The position numbers and the translations under genes are program-made. Of a DNA stretch of 44,614 nucleotides, positions 1-8,124 are shown in pieces; the first letter of the stretch is position 1; every line of letters begins with the position of its first letter. This DNA comes from Bacillota bacterium (GTDB lineage Bacteria > Bacillota > Clostridia > Acetivibrionales > DUMC01): NCBI GenBank assembly GCA_013314855.1, contig JABUEW010000022.1, forward strand, positions 1 through 44,614, written 5' to 3'. Under the pieces are notes generated by a model. That model did no database searches, was not told where the DNA came from, and was given only the letters and a program-made list of their open reading frames with translations.

Positions 1-202
1 CCTGGAGTGAATGATTGCCTTTGGTATTATAACCCGTTTTCCTCTACGTGTGCTACGTATTTTCCACCTACAAGAACCGGTGTATTTTTTAACAGGATAG
101 GTCAACACTGTTTTTATCAACCAACACTATTATATTCACAAACATAGATTATAGATTAACCAAATAAGATCTAAATTAAGATGTATTAATCGAATGACAT
201 AT
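1..202. other. Leading stretch without a recognisable gene
   Basis: I see no convincing gene here on either strand. The minus strand carries a short open stretch near 42-105 with protein-like composition, but it has no start or ribosome site and I cannot assign it. Confidence 0.4.
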
Positions 203-619
203 GATAAGAAATACAACCTGTAAAGTAAATACAGTCCGGGGCAAATCCTGTTAAGCAGGATGATTCTAATTGGCGGAGTAGATGTATTTATACTGCTGAC
301 TATAGTTCTCTTATTAAATCTGATGCATGCCGAGATTGCTCTTTTGCATTCGCTTTTGCTGACATTTTCATCATTTACTCTGACTGCCTGTATATCAATG
401 CTTATAGTGCGGAAAGTCCGCCTCAGAAACACGGTAATTCTACTTTGTACAGTCTGGGTAATAATCTTAATGATACTTATGACTGCTACGGAAGATATCC
501 GGTTGATATTTACAGATATTTACACCGGAACATGGGCAGCCGTTTTGTGTGCCGGCCTGCTTGTTTTAACCTTTGAAATTCGTAATCTTGTGAAAAACTA
601 TGGCTTTGAAAGGAGATAA
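203..619 (+). pseudogene. Truncated membrane protein of an ABC exporter operon
   Basis: The 119 residues from the ATG at 260 hold three to four hydrophobic helices and end in a charged tail (EIRNLVKNYGFERR). The frame stays open upstream of that ATG to about 203 and reads YSPGQILLSRMILIGG. The ATG lacks a ribosome site and lies inside the first helix, so the 5' end of the gene is probably lost. It is followed after 5 bp by an ABC ATPase and then a permease, the usual layout of small Firmicute exporter operons that also carry a membrane or anti-sigma-like protein. Its exact role cannot be read from the sequence. Confidence 0.55.
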
Positions 620-624
620 TTGAC

Positions 625-1182
625 ATGGAATTATACTTCGATAGAGTAACAAAACAGTATAACGGCAAACTCGCGGTGGACCGTTTTACAGTAAAACTTA
701 ACAACGGAGTATATGGGCTTTTGGGGCCAAATGGAAGTGGTAAAACAACACTCATGCGCATGATAGCAGATGTACTGCGTCCAACATCTGGGGAAATCAG
801 GAATATTATAAGCGACATTTCACAGGGCAGGATTGTACTGTTTTCCACACATATTGTAGCAGACGTTGAACACATTGCCGGGGAAGTTATATTTATGCGG
901 CGCGGACAATTAATTGAAAAAGGCAACCCTCATGCAATTGCAAAAAAACTAGCAGGCAGGGTATGCAGGGTATGGAGTGCTATAACCGACGAAAAAACTG
1001 CAGATTGGCTTAAAAACCATTATGATGTAGCAAATCTTCGCCGTGTGGATAAAGGGATTGAAGTAAGAATAATAGCGGATAATAAGCCAATAGAAAATGC
1101 TGTCAATTTGCCGCCAACTTTAGAAGATGTTTATCTCTTATATTTTAAGGAGGAATTTTATGAAGATGCTACTGTGGTTTGA
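625..1182 (+). pseudogene. ABC transporter ATPase with an internal deletion
   Basis: The N-terminus is a normal ABC ATPase with Walker A GPNGSGKTTL at residues 33-42, and the C-terminus has the H-loop region (LFSTHIVADVEHIAGEVIFM). The sequence jumps from TSGEIR straight into NIISDISQGRIVLFSTH. The Q-loop, the LSGGQ signature and the Walker B Asp/Glu are therefore missing, about 90 residues, without loss of frame. Length is 185 residues against roughly 290 for this family. The protein cannot form a normal hydrolytic ATP sandwich, so I call it a deletion pseudogene. The permease start lies inside its last codons, as in an intact operon. Confidence 0.8.
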
Positions 1183-2040
1183 ATTAAAGAAAATTTATTC
1201 ACATTCTCTTATATATATTACCATGGCTGTTATGATGGGTTTATTTTACCTTTTCTTCTTTTCAAGGTTTCTTTCAAGTCAGGAAGACTGGAGGAATAGA
1301 GCAGAGATTGCCCGCGAGGTTTATACAGAGTTTGGAGGAACATACGCACCCGGCAAAGTAGATGTTCTTGAAAAAGAAATTGAGAGGATCAAAAACAATC
1401 CCGGCAACAATGCATTAGTAAAGCTTGGAGCCATGGAAAGCATTTTAAATGAATATAAAAAAATACGAATAATACAGGAAAGGAAGGACATCCTTTCATC
1501 AGAAATTTTATCCGGAAATTTGTCAAAAAGCGAAATGGCGCTAGCTTCCCTTGAGTTAAAAATGCTTAAAAACCTGCCGCAGATAAGAATAGAATACTAC
1601 CATCCCATAACCGAACTGATCGACTATTTTAAACATTTGGTATAATTCTGCCTGTGGGGATGATTCTTATTGGACTTTCAGGTATTTTCACTGACGAATA
1701 CAAACCAAAAATGGATGGCCTGATATTATCTACCTGTATGGGGAAACTGCAGCTTATTACGGCCAAAATACTTGCGTCCTTCATATATTCGGCAAATGCT
1801 TCTATTATTTTTTCTCTGCCGGCCTTGATTTGTATCGTCAACTCTTTCGGCAGTCTTAATGGATGGAATTCTCCATTGCAAATGATTTATGGGTATAGGC
1901 TTTCTTCGTTTAGGCTTACATCCGGTCAATACCTGCTAACATGTATCCTTTTCAACCTGCTTGGCTGCCTTGAGCGCATGAAAAAGATAATTTTATGTGT
2001 AGATATTATCCAGTTGCATAATTTTATTCAAGAGATTTAG
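1160..2040 (+). pseudogene. ABC-2 type permease, frameshifted and cut short
   Basis: The start ATG at 1160 follows an AAGGAGG site and overlaps the ATPase gene by 23 bp. The protein opens with MKMLLWFELKKIYSHSL and a first membrane helix, then a long extracytoplasmic loop, and stops at 1645 after IDYFKHLV. The homologous reading continues in another frame from about 1645 (ILPVGMILIGLSGIFTDEYK, then two hydrophobic helices). Permease-like sequence ends near 1965, where it runs into the 27-bp repeat and unrelated codons to 2040. A frameshift near 1640 and a lost C-terminus make it a pseudogene. It would have been the membrane half of the exporter above. Confidence 0.75.
1966..1992 (+). repeat. 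Left copy of a 27-bp direct repeat
   Basis: The segment begins TGCCTTGAGCGCATGAAAAA and continues to ATAATT. The same 27 bases with one change (C to T at position 10) occur in the same orientation at 19265-19291. This copy lies exactly where permease similarity ends, which suits an integration or recombination junction. Confidence 0.6.
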
Positions 2041-2052
2041 ATACCCCTACCC

Positions 2053-2641
2053 CTAATTCATTATCTTTTTTATACCACCACTTGTTCGATCTTCATTAAA
2101 ATGAACTTCAAACCCAAACTTTTTATAGAAGTGTTCAGATCTATCAAAGTGTTTTTTATCGACTGATGATAGCCATCCGTCAATATAATCAACATGAAGT
2201 TTCTCTACTGCCTTTAGGAAATACTTCATTAAAATAGAGCCATCACCAATGTCGTCATCTTCATTTATAATATCTTCTATATGTACATAATTCCAGCCAA
2301 ATATTTCACTCTTTTTACTTTTTAATTGTTGCCATTATTCTCGGCAAGTGAGTTATTCCTTGATAAGAACGACCAAATAAATAAATTGTAAGTGCGGATT
2401 CATCCATTCTTTCTACAACCATTAGTTCTTCTTTATTTTTATTTATCTCAACTCCAACTATCTTTGCATCAGGAAAAAGATAAAATATTCTATGTACAAG
2501 ATCATATTGTTTTTTCCCAATTTCAATCTCTGCCTTCATTTCACTAATTTTCTTCTCACATTCCTGCATATTTCGGACAATCGTATTATTATACATAGCA
2601 AACTCTTTCTTAAACAACCACTTAAATAATTTCCACTTCAT
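2053..2641 (-). pseudogene. GNAT-like acetyltransferase broken by a frameshift
   Basis: The start at 2641 is preceded by a good TTGGAGGA site. The first 108 residues end at 2315 (LPRIMATIKK then TAA). In a second frame the sequence continues as KSKKSEIFGWNYVHIEDII and ends DRSEHFYKKFGFEVHFNEDR at 2053. The FYKKFGF motif is the usual C-terminal strand and helix of GNAT acetyltransferases. A one- or two-base slip in the A-rich stretch near 2316-2325 explains the break; repaired length would be about 195 residues. The acetyl acceptor cannot be predicted. Confidence 0.65.
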
Positions 2642-2645
2642 AATC

Positions 2646-2850
2646 TATCTTCCTCCAAGTTTTTTCTTAGTATAATTTAATCGTCTAAAACTTATATATG
2701 GTATCTATCGTCAGTCATCTTCTTATCGTGGCACCTCTTATGAGTACTTGCCATTTATTTTCATTCCTAATAGAGAATCTTATTTCCTCGGTGAGAAACA
2801 AAAACAACCATTATCTACCTTTTATATTTAACTCAACCTCATTTGAAAAA
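2646..2850. other. Intergenic stretch, nothing recognised
   Basis: This AT-rich gap lies between the broken GNAT-like gene and the AbiEi fossil. An 82-codon open frame on the plus strand (2698-2946) has no ribosome site and no protein-like pattern, so it is not called. Confidence 0.4.
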
Positions 2851-3030
2851 TTATTCTTTCCTTTTAAGAATTCGGCTGATATCGACCCCAGAATTTTGAA
2901 AGTCCTGAGAGTTTTCTATTTCCCTCATGTTACCATCCTGATTTAATTTGCATGTGTTGTACCCTCTTGGTACGGTTACTAAATACGCCACCAAGTCACG
3001 ATCCATTAAACCTTTCAGAAGTAATGCCAT
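2851..3030 (-). pseudogene. Fossil fragment of a second AbiEi antitoxin
   Basis: A 59-codon frame starts 2 bp after the AbiEii stop. Residues 2-33 (ALLLKGLMDRDLVAYLVTVP, then RGYNT) align without gaps with the intact AbiEi upstream (ALFLHDLSDRDPLTYSVTVP, then IGYNT), with about half the residues identical. This is the AbiEi central region only. The N-terminal winged helix and C-terminal toxin-binding part are absent, and the rest of the frame is unrelated. I read it as the leftover of a second abiE locus or a partial duplication. Confidence 0.6.
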
Positions 3031-3032
3031 TA

Positions 3033-3869
3033 CTATAATAATCCTATAATCATCAACTTTACTGCCTGCATCACTTCATCCCATCCAATATTCTCAGCAT
3101 AGCTGAACCTAGCCTGATAGCGCTTCCACAAGTCTCTCATTTCAGCATTTTTGCCAATACGCTCAAGAATTTTCTCAGCTTCAGAAAGCAATTCGTAGGT
3201 TCTCCGCCTTTTTACTGTCGCTTTGACTGCCTCATTCAATAAATCTTTGTTTATGTTGTCCTTCTGCAATATTGAAAGAATATATATGTCATAAAAATCT
3301 CTCATCCTTGTGTTCGTTATGCTCCTGGAAAGAATCGTTTCAAGCTTTTCCGCAAGAACAGTTTCAAGGTTATACGCCATAACACTGATGTTTCTTTCCT
3401 CAAACATCAATCTGAAGCTATAGCATATTTCCCTGGGAGTAATATCCTCCCCGGTGGTCATATCTACTTTGAGGGTCTGCCTTATTTTGTCGAACACTGT
3501 TTCTATGGTTGCTCGTATGCCCGTATATTCAGCTTCATCTCGAATTTCTGTAATGTCTTTCATTTTCATTTCCACATTGTCATCAAGCTTAATTGATAAT
3601 ATATTTTCAAACATTTTTTGAACAGCGTCTACAGTGATCGGCCATCCTTTTATTGTCGCATCCATATCAATAGTTGAACGTGCATCAAGCCCGACCATCG
3701 CTGCAACGAGCATTCCACCCTTTAAAATGAAGTTGTTTTTATAGTTCGACAAAGAAATACGTTCAAGCAGTCTTTCGAGCATATAGTTTCTGAGGAGTAT
3801 CTGCGCATCAACATTTTTCTGCTTTGCCAAATTACGAATTAATGCCTTTAACTGAGTAGCCGTCTTCAT
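3033..3869 (-). CDS. abiEii: AbiEii-family nucleotidyltransferase toxin
   Basis: This 278-residue protein belongs to the AbiEii/AbiGii toxin family, DUF1814-type nucleotidyltransferases of type IV toxin-antitoxin pairs that give abortive phage infection. The signature lies near the N-terminus: ILKGG at 48-52, followed by STIDMD at 65-70, which carries the metal-binding acidic residues (D68, D70) of the polymerase-beta-like fold. The C-terminal half (KLETILSRSITNTRMRDFYD) is the conserved helical part. It overlaps the antitoxin gene by 4 bp, so the two are translationally coupled. The reading frame is complete, and family members use nucleotide triphosphates to inhibit growth. Confidence 0.9.
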   Translation of the reverse strand: MKTATQLKALIRNLAKQKNVDAQILLRNYMLERLLERISLSNYKNNFILKGGMLVAAMVGLDARSTIDMDATIKGWPITVDAVQKMFENILSIKLDDNVEMKMKDITEIRDEAEYTGIRATIETVFDKIRQTLKVDMTTGEDITPREICYSFRLMFEERNISVMAYNLETVLAEKLETILSRSITNTRMRDFYDIYILSILQKDNINKDLLNEAVKATVKRRRTYELLSEAEKILERIGKNAEMRDLWKRYQARFSYAENIGWDEVMQAVKLMIIGLL

Positions 3870-4468
3870 AACAGCACCTCCATATAATTTCTGAGAAGCT
3901 TAGTTACTCTGAAGGCTTCTGCATATTCCATAAGTTTAGGAATATTTTTATCCCTGCGCTTGGCATACCGTTTTAAAGCGTCGGTTAAAATTGAAATGTC
4001 CATTTTGCTGCGGCTCCTGATCATATCACAAACCGTTCTTTCCATATTGTAAGCCTTGACGCTTCTGCCGAAAGGTGTGGTCAAAGTTGTCAATCCTACT
4101 TCATAGAGCTCCTTCCTGACTGAAAAAACTGTCAAGCCTTCATCTTTGAGATTCTTTGTGTTGTAGCCAATTGGAACGGTCACGCTGTAGGTCAATGGAT
4201 CCCTGTCAGAGAGGTCATGCAAAAACAGCGCAGTATCATGGGAAAATACAACAGCCGGTTTTCTGCGCTGCAGATAGTACATTTTGTCAGCCAATGCATC
4301 GGGAGTCAAATATACTCCATGGGCTATTCTCTCAAGCTTGCCTTTTTTCACAAGCTGCGACAGATAGATTTTGGGAATGCCTTCTGCCACTACGTCTTTT
4401 GTGCAAATAAGTCCATCACTTTCTTCAATTATCTTTTTTAATTTTTCCATGTAAGTCAATTTTCCCAC
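3866..4468 (-). CDS. abiEi: AbiEi-family antitoxin and repressor
   Basis: This 200-residue protein is the antitoxin of the AbiE pair. It begins with a winged helix-turn-helix (residues about 5-55, LICTKDVVAEGIPKIYLSQL then VKKGKLERIAHGVYL), followed by the AbiEi central domain (VFSHDTALFLHDLSDRDP, YSVTVPIGYNT) and a C-terminal helical domain (RTVCDMIRSRSKMD). In studied systems AbiEi counteracts AbiEii without binding it and represses its own promoter through inverted repeats. Matching inverted repeats are present just upstream at 4481-4520. The start follows a GGTGGG-like site. Both genes are intact, in contrast to almost everything around them. Confidence 0.9.
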   Translation of the reverse strand: MGKLTYMEKLKKIIEESDGLICTKDVVAEGIPKIYLSQLVKKGKLERIAHGVYLTPDALADKMYYLQRRKPAVVFSHDTALFLHDLSDRDPLTYSVTVPIGYNTKNLKDEGLTVFSVRKELYEVGLTTLTTPFGRSVKAYNMERTVCDMIRSRSKMDISILTDALKRYAKRRDKNIPKLMEYAEAFRVTKLLRNYMEVLL

Positions 4469-4480
4469 CTACGCTATTTT

Positions 4481-4520
4481 ACTTTTATGCTAATATTATA
4501 TCCAACTTTAGCATGAAAGT
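4481..4520 (-). promoter_or_regulatory. abiE promoter inside a 13-bp inverted repeat operator
   Basis: Read on the minus strand, a TTTACT -35 and a TATAAT -10 (4495-4500) stand 17 bp apart. The -10 lies in the 14-bp spacer of an inverted repeat, ACTTTTATGCTAA (4481-4493) and TTAGCATGAAAGT (4508-4520), matching at 12 of 13 positions. This is the expected geometry for autorepression by AbiEi. Confidence 0.7.
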
Positions 4521-4696
4521 AAACATTATTGACTAAACAAAAATTGCCACCAAGCCACATTTAACGTGACCTGATGGTTCCATTTTTGTATCTGCTTTTT
4601 CATATCCAATTGTCCATTTATTCTTTATCCGTAACATCCTCTTTGTTTTGAGATAGCACCTGAAAAACCTAAAAAGTTATATTAAAACCCCAACTT

Positions 4697-5657
4697 TCAT
4701 TTCCATTTTAAGGACATAATCTCCAGATACCTTGCTCCGCTGCCGAACTCCTTTTGCGCAATCCTCCAGAGGGAGTCGCCTTTGACAACGGTATAAACGG
4801 TATAGCCTTCATTGTTTGGACTGTCGCCGACTTTCCTTAAGACATCCCTGTCAACCCATGTGTTTATACCTGCAATTTCTGTCCCGCCGGTCTTTTTGAT
4901 CTTTTTGCCCAGCAGAACCACATGCCTTGCCGCCTTTGACCACCGGCTTGCCACAGGATACTGTCTGTGTAACCCTGTGGTAATAGTCGGTCTTTACCCA
5001 TGAAGGAATGGCCGCTCTGCCGGGATAATAGTTACCGGCTCTGTCTTTAAACTCCACCAGATCGCCGACTCCAATATCAGTGCTGTCATCCGCATTGCTT
5101 TCCAGCGTCTTTTTTACGGCATCACAGAAGGTGTCCATGCTCTCCCCATGCTTAGGGAACCAGTGCATCACGTCGGCATGGTTGCTGGCAATACCGAGCT
5201 TGTATCCTTCGCAGTGGCAGATAATATCGTTTTCATCAAAACCGTATTCCCTGCAGAGCATGACGCAGAGTTCAACAGCGTTCTGCCACACCTTTCGGAG
5301 ATAGTCTTCCTGCTTTGCCGCGTCATAGCCGATCATCACCGAGCCGGATTTATATGTAAATCTGGCTGGCTCGCAGATTTCAAAGCTAATGTGGGTGTTG
5401 TTGGCTGATCCGCCTGCGTGCCAGCCGCGATGGTTCCAAGGCAGGTACTGCCAAACCTCCTTGTCGTCCACAAAAGCATGGACGCAGACCTGCCTATTAA
5501 TTTCGCCCGCCTTGTAGGATTTGTTCCAGCGTGAAAACCAGTCGGCCGCCATTACGCCAGGTACGGCAGTCGAATGCACCATGATGCCCTTGGGCGTGAT
5601 TTTCCTGCCCGCCGTATAGCAGTCGTTTCGTGTCATGTACTTTGTGAACAGCTTCAT
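4697..5657 (-). pseudogene. Prophage N-acetylmuramoyl-L-alanine amidase, frameshifted
   Basis: Residues 1-170 form an Amidase_2 (peptidoglycan-recognition) domain: GIMVHSTAVPG with a zinc-type His, HAFVDDKEVWQYLPWNHRGW, and a late HCEGYKLGIASNHADV. An SH3-like linker segment follows (GRAAIPSWVKTDYYHRVTQT). After CGKPVVKGGK near 4925 the frame breaks. The alternative frame gives KKIKKTGGTEIAGINTWVDR and a LysM repeat (GYTVYTVVKGDSLWRIAQKE), which stops about 20 residues early at 4697. As the endolysin of the prophage it would cut the amide bond between muramic acid and stem peptide. It is linked to the holin gene by a 4-bp overlap. Confidence 0.8.
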
Positions 5658-6073
5658 TTTCTTTCGTCCTCCTCATTTGAGCAATCGTGCAGCTGCTCCA
5701 GTACGTTCTTCAGCTTCTCAGGAATCGGCAATCCTATGTGTGCGGCGTTTTCCAGTATTGAAATCCCCTCGTTGCTCAAGTAAAAGAAGATGACCGCCGT
5801 CCGTACTGCGCCGCCGTTGCCAAGCACCTGACTGTCTATTATGTGTCCTACGCCCACCAGTACAAAAATGAGCACCTTCTTGAAGATGCCCTTTGCTCCA
5901 ATTTCACTGGATAGCTTCCTGTCCACAATGGCACACATCACGCCTGTCAGATAGTCGATAGCCACGAAAGCGATAAGTGCATACAGAAATCCGTCCAGCC
6001 TGCCTAGAAACCAGCCTAAAAATGTGCCGATGGCAGTAAAGGCTGCCTGCACCCAGTTCCATACTGTTTTCAT
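5654..6073 (-). CDS. Phage holin of the TcdE/phi29-related family
   Basis: The 139-residue protein starting at the ATG of 6073 (GGAGG site 8 bp upstream) has an N-terminal hydrophobic segment (AAFTAIGTFLGWFLGRLDGF), a second (ALIAFVAIDYLTGVMCAIVD), the conserved GAKGIFKKVLIFVLVGVGHI helix, and a late one with SNEGISILENAAHIGLPIP. This is the pattern of phage_holin_4 (TcdE/UtxA) holins that permeabilise the membrane for the endolysin. The charged C-terminus (CSNEEDERK) overlaps the amidase start. A start 10 codons further upstream is possible but lacks a ribosome site. Confidence 0.88.
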   Translation of the reverse strand: MKTVWNWVQAAFTAIGTFLGWFLGRLDGFLYALIAFVAIDYLTGVMCAIVDRKLSSEIGAKGIFKKVLIFVLVGVGHIIDSQVLGNGGAVRTAVIFFYLSNEGISILENAAHIGLPIPEKLKNVLEQLHDCSNEEDERK

Positions 6074-6161
6074 TGTCAGAACCTCCGTTTCTTGTATTTT
6101 CATAATTAAAAAGCGCCCTACATTTAAGCAAAGCGCTGAGTTTATATATATTTACCTAAAT

Positions 6162-7334
6162 CTACACCTGCTTCGGAAGCGCCTCCCAAAGCCGCATATC
6201 TTCCTGGCCAAGCGACCAGATGGCAATGCCTCTCAGCTTCCAGCGGTAAGCCGCTTCGTTTGCCCAGTAAACAAGGCTGTCCACATCCTGATAATACAGG
6301 ATGGAAAAGCCGTCCGCATCTCCGAGAAACAAGCGGGAGATCCATACATTGCCGTAGGCCGTCAGGTACCGCCGTCTGTTATATGTCTCCCTCTGCAACG
6401 GATACTCTTGTGGCTGGGAAGTATCCCAACCTTCCATATAATCATATACATGTGGCAGCGCCCATGGAACTTTATTGTAATCGTCCCAGTAGGCAACAAT
6501 CGGGATAAACGGCTGCGGCGGTGCATCATCCGTAAAATTATATACTCCATTCATCCAGTATTTCGCCGCATAGTAGGTGTTGGATACTCCGCGGTAGGTA
6601 ACTCCGAGGTTCTCGGGTGTGTCGTGGATCCGCCAGTTCCAGACGTAAGCAGGCAGTCCCATGAATATCTTGTCCGGCGACATCGCAGTGACGGCATAAT
6701 CGTATATGTCCTCCAGCCAGTCCTGGGGAGAAACGAGGCCGGGAGCGGAACCTGCCCACGCCATGCCGTAGCTCATAATGGCAGCGGTATCGCAATAGGC
6801 GTTTAGATCAGCGTATACGCACCAGTTTTCGCCGCCGACCGACCCCTGAACTCCTGTCATCCCGGGCAGGCAGATGTTGACAAGCTTTGTTGAGTCATAT
6901 GACTTTACGGTATTATAGATATCCCGGAACAGGGCATTTGCCGCATCCCTGTTTTCATATCCGCCGCCGCGCTCCAGGTCAATATCCACTCCGGTGCACC
7001 AAGGATATAGTTCCATGATACGGATTATTTCCGTCAGGAACTTATCCTTTGCTCCATTCTCGTTATTGCGAAGCGCAGTAAATATGCTGGCTATTCTATG
7101 ATTCATAATGGTCAGCAGCCACTTGATGTGCGGCCATTTCTGGATGTATGGCAGCATGCTGCTGATGCTGGTGCCGGTCTCGGTAACAGTGCCTGTCGCG
7201 TCTACTTCAAAGGTAAAAATTCCAACTGTATCAAAGCGGTCGCCATAGTCTCTGAGCGCTTCATACATTCTGGCATTGCCCATAAAGCTCCACACCATGC
7301 ACCGCTTGCCTTTCAAATAATCCCTCACCCTCAC
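6162..7334 (-). CDS. Glycoside hydrolase family 18 protein of the prophage tail/lysis region
   Basis: The 390-residue protein starts at GTG 7334, overlapping the upstream gene by 4 bp. The GH18 catalytic motif DxxDxDxE appears as GVDIDLE at 115-121, with E121 as the expected acid and D117/D119 as partners. Other family landmarks are IMSYGMAWAG (about 206-215), the DKIFMGLPAYVW strand and a C-terminal LRGIAIWSLGQED strand that closes the barrel. There is no signal peptide. Between tail genes and holin, it most likely acts on cell-wall glycans, as in SleL-like peptidoglycan N-acetylglucosaminidases, rather than on chitin. The reading frame is intact. Confidence 0.85.
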   Translation of the reverse strand: MRVRDYLKGKRCMVWSFMGNARMYEALRDYGDRFDTVGIFTFEVDATGTVTETGTSISSMLPYIQKWPHIKWLLTIMNHRIASIFTALRNNENGAKDKFLTEIIRIMELYPWCTGVDIDLERGGGYENRDAANALFRDIYNTVKSYDSTKLVNICLPGMTGVQGSVGGENWCVYADLNAYCDTAAIMSYGMAWAGSAPGLVSPQDWLEDIYDYAVTAMSPDKIFMGLPAYVWNWRIHDTPENLGVTYRGVSNTYYAAKYWMNGVYNFTDDAPPQPFIPIVAYWDDYNKVPWALPHVYDYMEGWDTSQPQEYPLQRETYNRRRYLTAYGNVWISRLFLGDADGFSILYYQDVDSLVYWANEAAYRWKLRGIAIWSLGQEDMRLWEALPKQV

Positions 7335-7915
7335 AGGCGTTCACCTCCGTCCTGCATCTCCTGAAACTCAAACAATATGCTTGCCGATTTCCTGTCCTCC
7401 AACTTGACCGTATGCTTGCTGTCCCACGCTGCCGTATATTGATAAAACCCATCCTTATGAACAGGACTGCCGTTTTTCAAGCATTGGCGGGTAGATGCCA
7501 GCAGCGCCAGCTCATCGCCTGCATTCACCGAATCAAGAAACCTCGCCTTGTGCGCGCCCATGCCCTGCGAAAGTTCAATGCTGCCTGCCGCCATATCCTG
7601 TACGGGATATATATAACAGTCGAGTCCTGCAGATGTTTTGCCCAAGTTAAATAAAATGACGGTCTCCGCTGTCCGCACCACGCCGTTATAATGGCTGGGC
7701 GGAGCTACCTCTCCGTTTTCCCGGAATTTCGCCAGCATTTTGCCGGTGTGGACGGTGTACCCCGTCAGCCGGTCGCCTTCCTGAAACTGCAGGTCGGTAA
7801 AATAGATTGTTCCGGTGCAGTCGGAAATCCGCAAAGTCACTGTCACGCTTGCCACATGCTTGTCGCTTTTTATCTGTATGGTTTCCGCAAACCTTGAAAA
7901 CTGCATCAATGTCAC
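7331..7915 (-). CDS. Prophage distal tail protein of unknown function
   Basis: The 194-residue protein starts at GTG 7915 or ATG 7906. I do not recognise a named family. Its first 50 residues contain VASVTVTLRI then DCTGTIYFTDL at 32-42, which repeats almost exactly in the smaller protein encoded just upstream, so the two are paralogous at their N-termini. The rest is beta-rich with short aromatic strands (AGSIELSQGMGAH, FYQYTAAWDSKHTVKLEDRK), suggesting a baseplate or tail appendage. It sits between the tail-tip genes and the GH18 gene with end-to-start contacts on both sides. Confidence 0.6.
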   Translation of the reverse strand: MTLMQFSRFAETIQIKSDKHVASVTVTLRISDCTGTIYFTDLQFQEGDRLTGYTVHTGKMLAKFRENGEVAPPSHYNGVVRTAETVILFNLGKTSAGLDCYIYPVQDMAAGSIELSQGMGAHKARFLDSVNAGDELALLASTRQCLKNGSPVHKDGFYQYTAAWDSKHTVKLEDRKSASILFEFQEMQDGGERL

Positions 7916-8110
7916 CTACCCGTCCAATGTCCACTGTATCTCGCACACATGACCGACCCAGCCGGTGGCCACCGAGCCGCCCTGCAATAATAAGTCAGTG
8001 AAATACACCGTACCGGTGCAGTCGGTGACGCACAGCCGGATGGTAATGGATTTGACTCTGCCTCCACTTTTTGGGGAAATGCTATGTGCAGTCTGATTGA
8101 AATACGCCAT
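7916..8110 (-). CDS. Small prophage tail protein, paralogue of its downstream neighbour
   Basis: From the ATG at 8110 this is a 64-residue protein (MAYFNQTAHSISPKSGG); a TTG at 8128 would add six residues. It carries CVTDCTGTVYFTDLLLQ, nearly the same as ISDCTGTIYFTDLQFQ in the next gene, and ends with GWVGHVCEIQWTLDG where the neighbour has GYTVHTGKML. It looks like one beta-sandwich unit of a tail appendage. Function unknown. Confidence 0.55.
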   Translation of the reverse strand: MAYFNQTAHSISPKSGGRVKSITIRLCVTDCTGTVYFTDLLLQGGSVATGWVGHVCEIQWTLDG

Positions 8111-8124
8111 ACCCGCCACCACCC

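Noticed and set aside
2698-2946. An 82-codon plus-strand frame
   Set aside because: No ribosome site; the minus strand in part of this stretch carries the AbiEi fossil, which explains the openness.
2987-4558. A 13-bp direct repeat (GCCACCAAGTCAC and GCCACCAAGCCAC) flanking the AbiE operon
   Set aside because: The left copy is explained as coding sequence of the AbiEi fossil (DLVAY), and the match does not extend; probably chance.
6024-6806. A 260-codon plus-strand frame across the holin and GH18 genes
   Set aside because: Antisense shadow of well-supported genes; low-complexity translation.
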